Source: Azolla caroliniana
Taxonomy: Eukaryota > Polypodiophyta
Assembly: GCA_043228905.1 (NCBI GenBank)
Contig: JBHGNT010000012.1
Location: 11,656,001-11,720,000 of the forward strand
Direction of reading: 5' to 3'
DNA: 64,000 bases
Below are positions 58,696 through 64,000 of this stretch, piece after piece. The first letter of the stretch is position 1; every line of letters starts with the position of its first letter. A program made the position numbers and the translations under genes. Below the pieces are notes generated by a model that searched no databases, was not told the DNA's origin, and saw only the letters and a list, made by a program, of their open reading frames with translations.

Positions 58696-59932
58696 ATGGT
58701 GGAGTCAATCGATTGAATGGAAAGGATGAACATCGGCCTCAAACTCGAAGAAGATGACAATGCAAATGGCCTCATCGAGGATTGGAGCAAAGTGGAAAGT
58801 GTATGCCGACTACACGATAAGGGGCAAGAGAGAATATCGATGACAACAAGACGGCCCATAGGGACGATCGAAGAGGGACGAGATGTAGCAACGCGCCACC
58901 AACAAAAGAAATGAAGCTTAAAAGGGAGACAAAACCAAGGCGAATGGTGATCGAGGAAGAAGAGACCTCCCAACAAATGCGGGTTAATGAAGTGGCCGAT
59001 ATAAAGGCTCAGGTTCGGTATGCTGGTACCGAGAGAGAAGGTGCGAAACAAGTCACCTACTTGTCTTACGAAGAAACGACGACCAAGGAGGAGGCCGATG
59101 ACTCGAGGACGGCGAACGCCACTTCGAGGGAGCATAAATGTTTCGGAACACGGATTGTGTACGAAACATCGGGTGATGAAGGTGCAAGCATGAGAAAAGC
59201 TTGCATGATCGAGGGAGATAAAGGGTTTGAGTCCGACGTGATTGAGGAGGTAGCCATGACAAATGACATCGAGTCGAAGGTGGCTATGGACGAGTTGACG
59301 ACGGATAGCCATGTCAAGACTTTCTCCACACTTGTTCCAGAGACTTCGGCGGTTGCGCCCATGTGCCAACGTGAGACCGGAGAGACGGAAGGTGGTGACG
59401 GGAAGACGAAGGCCAAACACAAGGAGTAAGAAGATCAAGGACGAAAGAATATCCCCACACCTTTTCTAGAGATTTTGGCGGTTGTGCACGTGTGCCAACC
59501 TGAGACCGGAGAGACCGAATGTGTCGACGGAAAAGCGGAGGACCAGAAGGGCGATGAGGAAGACAAGGTAAATGTACATGAATGAAGGGATTCCTTCACA
59601 CCAGTTCCAGAGACTTCGGCAGTCAAGACTGTGTGTCGACATAAGACCGAAGATAAAGGAGGTGGCAGAGAGGAGAGAATATGGCTTGAGGCGAGCATAC
59701 ACGGAGGGAAGGATGTGCCCGACGAGGAGGCCAAGGATGAAGCCGCGATTGAGTTCGATGGCGAGGCATGCGGGAAATGGGGGGCCAATCGACCAGGGCT
59801 GACCCGGCCAAAACCTAATTTTGTGGAAATCGATCAGACGATCCCGATCCAAAAGGGGGCTGACCCGGCCGGAATCAATCGGTCAAGCCCGACTCAGCGA
59901 AATGTGAATGCAGACGAAGGCCAATCGAGCTG
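58696..59932 (+). pseudogene. Unknown ORF of element J with three internal repeats
   Basis: An opening frame from ATG 58696 or 58717 (MERMNIGLKLEEDDNANG) shifts to frame 3 at about 58911, which then stays open to 59932 except for stops at 59427 and 59583 (about 340 codons). The protein is charged and acidic (VIEEEETSQQ, KGFESDVIEEV). A repeat of about 45 residues occurs three times, starting at about 59331, 59460 and 59601: VPETSAVAPMCQRETGETE, FLEILAVVHVCQPETGETE and VPETSAVKTVCRHKTED. The tail has EIDQTIPIQKGADPAG. I recognise no domain. An antisense ORF of 251 codons overlaps (58683-59438) but is hydrophobic and lacks support. Confidence 0.45.
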
Positions 59933-60336
59933 AGAAGCGATCAGCGGAGACCGATTCGAACAAGGGCAAACTCGACCTAATCGGAGATCGACACGAATGA
60001 TCCACAACACCCAGTTGAAGACGGTGAGCGCGAGGAGTGGCCAGGAGTCCAATTGAAGGACACGCACGGTGGACGAAGGAAGAGCGGTCTGATCGACGAC
60101 GTCGTTTGGTAGATCTACTACAACCGACCGGGGAAGAAGGTGTGAGCACCGGATATGGTGGATCGGGTGGCTACGGTGGTTCGGTTGGAAAGATTGGGCA
60201 TACTCGAAGTGGAAGACGAAGTCAGACGAGGTCGATGAGTGTACGGAGGAACTCGGTTGATCACTGTTGCCAAAGATCTCACCTCTTCACCTTTCTCGGC
60301 ACATTCCGGAGGATGTGCGGGTTTGGTGGGAGTGGA

Positions 60337-60970
60337 TGTCGTGACGATTTTCGGCTACGGTGTGAAACCGAGTGAGACGAATAAACCAAGGATGTGCAAC
60401 ATTGCACATGCACTTAGCAAATAAGCCTAAGGCCTAGTGGCACTTGAGTTCATACAGAGGGGTGCAAGCAAGGTTTGAACCTTTCACCTCTAAGAGACAA
60501 GATGTTTGCCTTACCACTAGGACAACTATCATATAGTATAAATTGTATGTATTTCCTTTTCATATACGAATTATAGACAAAACAACCATAGAAAACCATG
60601 TGCACAAAACCATGGTTCTAAACCCATGGATTGTGCATGTCATAAGCAAAACCGTGTCCCCAAAACCATGGTTCTAAACCCATGGTTTTGTGCATGAAGA
60701 GAGCTATAAAAACCCTAGTGGAGCTTGTGTAAAGGAGGGCTCAATATGTGATATCACCAACACCACGATCATCAATATAATTATATTTTTCTTTATCTTC
60801 TTCATATTTTTCTACTTCTCCAATGTACAATCTTTCTTCTTCTCAAGTGAACAAATTTCATCCAATCTTACATTGATCGTCATCTCTTCGATAATTCCGC
60901 GAACATCCTCCCTAGTCCAAGACCCCGGTGGTCACTCGAGTAGCACACGCATGCACGAATCTTCAGGACA
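60337..60970 (+). repeat. 3' LTR of element J
   Basis: TGTCGTGACG to TTCAGGACA (634 bp) with inverted ends TGTC/GACA, TATA box GAGCTATAAAAACCC at about 60700, TTTATCTTCTTC-rich U5 and the box TCCAAGACCCCGGTGGTC at 60916-60933, 37 bases from the end. It contains the SINE-like insert at about 60425-60535. Confidence 0.8.
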
Positions 60971-62668
60971 ACGTTTTGTGGTACCCTTGGTCGGCCATGA
61001 AGGATTCGAACTTCCAGTACCATTTCCGGGGAGTATGCTTCAGTCCGTAAAGGATTTTTCTCAACCGACACACGAGGTTCTCCTTCCCCTTTTCGACGAA
61101 TCCTTCCGATGGCTGCATATAGATTTCTTCTTCAAGATCACCATGTAGAAAGGTCATCTTGACATCCAACTATTCGATTTTGAGGTTCATGTTGGCCATA
61201 ATGGTCAACACTATCTGGATGGATATCATCTTCATCACTGAGGCAAAAATCTCATAAAAATCCACCCCTTTCTTCTGTTGGAAGCTCTTCACCACAATGC
61301 AGGCTTTATACCTTGGTGGATTTCCGCCATCTCTTGGTTTCAACTTTTACAGCCACTTGTTCTAGAGTGCCCTCTTTCCTTTTGACAACTCCTGTCAACT
61401 CATATGTATGGTTCTCATGTAGGGAATCCATCTCATCCTGCATGGCACTCAACCACTCTCAGTTGTGGGTATCTTTCTTTGCTTCCTTGAAGCTTTCCGG
61501 CTCCTCCTCTTCGGTTAACAGGACATATTCCTTTTACGAAAATCTTTGGGGGGGTCTTCTATTGCTTAGAGGGTATCTTCTTCCTCTATTCTCATCAGCC
61601 GGATTACTAGGTTCTTCCTCTTCTACTTTGACTGATTCTTTGTCTTGATCGGAGTCTACATCTTCCTCTTCAGATATGACTGGATGCCATCTAGTTGGTC
61701 CTGCTCCGAATCTGACCCCGTGTCTATATCCCTATCCGGATCCGGCTCGCAATTGGACTTCAACCGATACAACTCCCTATTCGGCTCTGATCGGCTCCCC
61801 TTGTTCATTGATTGTATTCGACTTCAGGTAGGCTGGGAGGATGTTCCAGACTTCTCCTTCTCCTAATTGGCAATAGTCTGGTCCTTCATGAAGACTATAT
61901 CTTTGCTCCGGATTACCTTCTTGTCGGCTAAGTCCCATACCCGGTAATCAAACTCATTGTCGCCATATCCCAGAAATATGCATGGCCGAGTCTTGAGGTC
62001 TAATTTTCCTCTCTAATCCTTTGCTACTTGCGCATAGGCAAAACAACCAAATACCCTTAAATGCTGGTACGACACGTCTTTTGCCGGTCCATAACCTTTG
62101 TGGAATATCTCCGTCCAAGGGTACCAAGGGTGATTTGTTTATCATGTAAACCACTATTATTAACACCTCAGCCCAAAACTTCTTGGAAAATTTTGCATGT
62201 GCAAGCTTGCTCTGGACTCTCTCCACGATGGTCTAGTTCATCCTTTCGGTCAACCTGTTAAGCTCTGGCATCTTCGACATGGTGTATTTGAACCAGATTC
62301 CCTTCGACTGACAATACTCCTCAAACTACCCTCAGTATTCTCCTCCATTATCCGCTCGAATCACTTTCAATTCCCGGTCGGTTTCTCTCTTGGCTCTCGT
62401 TTGGAACTCTTTGAGGACGGATAATCTGGTCTTTCATCTTCAGAATGGAAGCTCACAACTTCCGACTATAGTCATCTATGAAGATCATAAAATATTGTGA
62501 ACCGACATGTGACTTAGTGTCCACATAACATACGTCCGTATGCACGAGTTCCACCGGCATCTTCTTCCTCATCGGGGGCCAGGAACGGAAGGAGGCTTTG
62601 TTCTACTTGTCCACCAAGCAATTGGTATACTTGTTAAGATGCACCTTCTTTATCTCCGTTATGAGATT
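60971..62668 (-). pseudogene. Copia H integrase and RT, upstream part
   Basis: Minus strand, right to left. TNCLVDK (end of the integrase zinc finger, 62610); VELVHTDVCYVDTKSHV and YFMIFIDDYSR (62470-62560); ERVQSKLAHAKFSKKFWAEV (62170-62226); VPLDGDIPQRLWTG; a Glu/Ser-rich linker (61560-61720); RRYPL, EEEPESFKEAKKDTHN and AMQDEMDSLHENHTYEL (61400-61600); RT MDVKMTFLHGDLEEEIYMQ and LYGLKHTPRKWYWKF (60985-61160). Same lineage as copia D and G; several stops and frame changes. Interrupted by copia I at 62669 and element J at 60970. Confidence 0.88.
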
Positions 62669-63208
62669 TGTTAGGAATTGACCGGCCAGAACTGGTTGCA
62701 CGTTCGTATTCGTGTGTAGAAACCAAGAATTAGTACACAGACACAAACGTGAAGACACACACAGAAACATAGATGTTTTATGTGGAAAACCAGAAATGGG
62801 AAAAACCACAGGGGTCCACAAACCCCGAGAGAAACATATCACTATAGTAGAGAGGAAGTACAAAATACGGAACTCGGAGGCAACGACCTCGAGTTCTCCT
62901 TCGTCTGACAGACAGTTACAAAGTCACACTCTCACTCACGGTTTCAGAGGCAACTAACTCATTCTAACTTTACAATAATGATCAACTACTATTTACTAAA
63001 GTTTGCCCTAGTTGCTTATAAACAAAAGCAACTTTCTAGCTATTTACAAGCATAGCCCACAAGGGGCATTTTAGACTATTTACAATTATAGTCTTCTGAA
63101 ACGATTTTGATTTTTGATTTTGGTTTTTGATTTAGATTTAGATTTTGGTTTGAGATACTCACCCACACGATATTTACCTTCCCATCCGGAGGGACATATT
63201 TCCCAACA
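62669..63208 (-). repeat. 3' LTR of copia I, inserted in copia H
   Basis: Minus strand TGTTGGGAAATATGTCC to ATTCCTAACA (540 bp), preceded by the tract TGAAGGGGGAGTT at 63209-63221. It starts like the copia D LTR. The left boundary is fixed by resumption of copia H coding sequence (NLITEIKKVHLNKYT). Confidence 0.8.
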
Positions 63209-63221
63209 AACTCCCCCTTCA

Positions 63222-63655
63222 GTCCAGCATGGGGTACTTCACCAAACCGGCTCTCTGTCGGCACACGTTTAGCTTTTCGGCTGAGAGCACCTTCGTCAGT
63301 ATATCCTATCCGCTTTCGGCCATGTGGATCTTCACTAGAGCAAACTCCTTTTCTTCTACTCGCTCTTGGAGCCAATGATATCTTCTCTGGATGTGTTTGT
63401 TCCTCGAGTGGTAGGCAACATTTTTCGCAAGGTGGATGGTACTCTGGTTATCACAATAGAGTTGGAATTCCTCCTGCCGAATTCCCAGCTCACCGATAAA
63501 CTCCTTCATCTATATGATTTCCTTGCCTGCTTCCACTACGGCCATATATTCGGCTTCCGTGATCGAAAGCGCCACGGCCTTCTGCAAGCTCGACTACCAC
63601 AAAACAATTCCCCCTGCATAACTCATTACGTACCTGGACGTGGATCGGCTATATT
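63222..63655 (-). pseudogene. RNase H end of copia I
   Basis: Minus strand YVMSYAGGIV, SITEAEYMAVVEAGKEI, MKEFIGELGIRQEEFQLYCD, NQSTIHLAKNVAYHSRNKHI, RRYHWLQERVEEKEFALVKI, matching copia D. One TAG precedes MKEF. It is cut on the right at about 63656 by repeat R2, so the rest of the element is not here. Confidence 0.88.
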
Positions 63656-63665
63656 ATAGATCTTG

Positions 63666-64000
63666 GTACTAACGTAAGCTTAAGATAAGGATAATGAAAA
63701 GATAGATAGAAAGGAGAAAGAGAAAGAAGGGTGCCGATCCACCCGACCACCCCCGAGCGAAGGGATCGAGACGGACTCGAGCCTCGATCGGCGTCCCATA
63801 CCACCGCCGTGGCGTCGAGTCGTACCTGGTGCTGGCGCGCTCGCTACAAGAGTTGACCCACCACACGAGCAGAGTCTCGATGTAGTCAAAAGATGATCAA
63901 ATGAGGGTAGCTAGGCCTCTTATTTATAGCGAAACCCAAGGCCCCCAGGCAAGTTCACACTTGACCTAATGGGTTGTCTCAATCCCGAGGATTAAAAGTA
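63666..64000 (-). repeat. Dispersed repeat R2, cut by window edge
   Basis: Second copy of the repeat at 28918-29270: GAAAGAAGGGTGCCGATCC, ACCACCCCCGAGCGAAGGGA, GACTCGAGCCTCG, GGCGTCCCATACCA, TTATTTATAG, AAGGCCCCCAGGCAAG, GTCTCAATCCC. More GC-rich than R1, which looks CpG-decayed, so R2 is probably younger. Confidence 0.55.

Larger units (their letters stand above)
58291..60970 (+). mobile_element. Non-autonomous LTR element J with unknown ORF
   Basis: Inserted in copia H RT. A partial 5' LTR (58291-58692) and full 3' LTR (60337-60970) share TGTCGTGACGATTTTCGGC and about 400 bp. A purine-rich GTGGGAGTGGA precedes the 3' LTR. There is no RT, integrase or protease. The internal 1.6 kb holds a degenerate ORF. 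Flanks are AGCAT (left) and ACGTT (right), so no clean duplication. Confidence 0.75.

Noticed and set aside
58683-59438. 251-codon antisense ORF in element J
   Set aside because: It is Leu/Phe/His-rich, has no repeat or domain signature of its own, and overlaps a sense frame that stays open further and shows repeated protein units. It could be reconsidered if other copies conserve it.

Overview
The window reads as nuclear DNA of a seed plant, most likely an angiosperm. The evidence is one intron-rich gene with GT-AG introns, plant-type Ty1-copia elements with initiator-tRNA-Met primer sites (TGGTATCAGAGC), plant Tat-like Ty3 elements with an extra ORF after integrase, a non-LTR element, SINE-like pieces and long CT/GA microsatellites. 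There is no bacterial operon, rRNA or confident tRNA gene. Almost all of the DNA is nested, mostly dead retrotransposons. The only convincing host gene is a nuclear poly(A) polymerase (PAPS type, about 30476-34722, + strand).

Left block, 1-13050: a minus-strand Gag fragment with its putative LTR (1-2105), an LTR of a repeat family called A here (2320-2727), a 5'-truncated Ty3 element (gypsy I: pol 2883-5847, extra ORF 6110-9074, 3' LTR 9128-9551), and a 5'-truncated copia element (A, 9553-13050). Gypsy I sits against copia A inside its pre-integrase coding sequence.

Middle-left block, 13083-28374: a young, nearly intact Tork/Tnt1-like copia element (D, 13083-18611) with near-identical 706-708 bp LTRs, a TGATG target duplication and a gag-pol frame broken by one TGA. 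It is followed by copia B (18718-26687), whose 5' LTR was split by a LINE landing in its CT microsatellite and whose protease segment is triplicated, and then a copia C remnant with its 3' LTR (27986-28374).

Genic island, 28375-36400: AT-rich spacer with SINE-like scraps, the poly(A) polymerase gene (first ten coding exons all phase 0, catalytic Asp residues present), then diverged tandem duplications downstream.

Right block, 36400-64000: copia E (+) with an internal deletion; copia F (-) interrupted by a solo LTR; an 880-bp tandem duplication; copia G (+), host to a gypsy LTR-gag fragment (gypsy III), a complete degenerate Tat-like element (gypsy II, 47233-55932, CAAAG duplication) and A-family LTRs; copia H (-), host to a 2.7-kb non-autonomous LTR element (J) carrying an unrecognised repeat-containing ORF; and the 3' end of copia I (-). 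A repeat present at about 28.9 kb recurs at the right edge.

The strongest leads are (1) an extra ORF conserved after integrase in two diverged Tat-like elements, (2) a mirrored primer-site box just before their 3' LTRs, (3) the unknown ORF of element J and an 18-nt U5 box J shares, at fixed distance from the LTR end, with two other LTRs, and (4) a LINE inserted within an LTR microsatellite. All names A-K, R1 and R2 are local labels, and all boundaries were read by eye.
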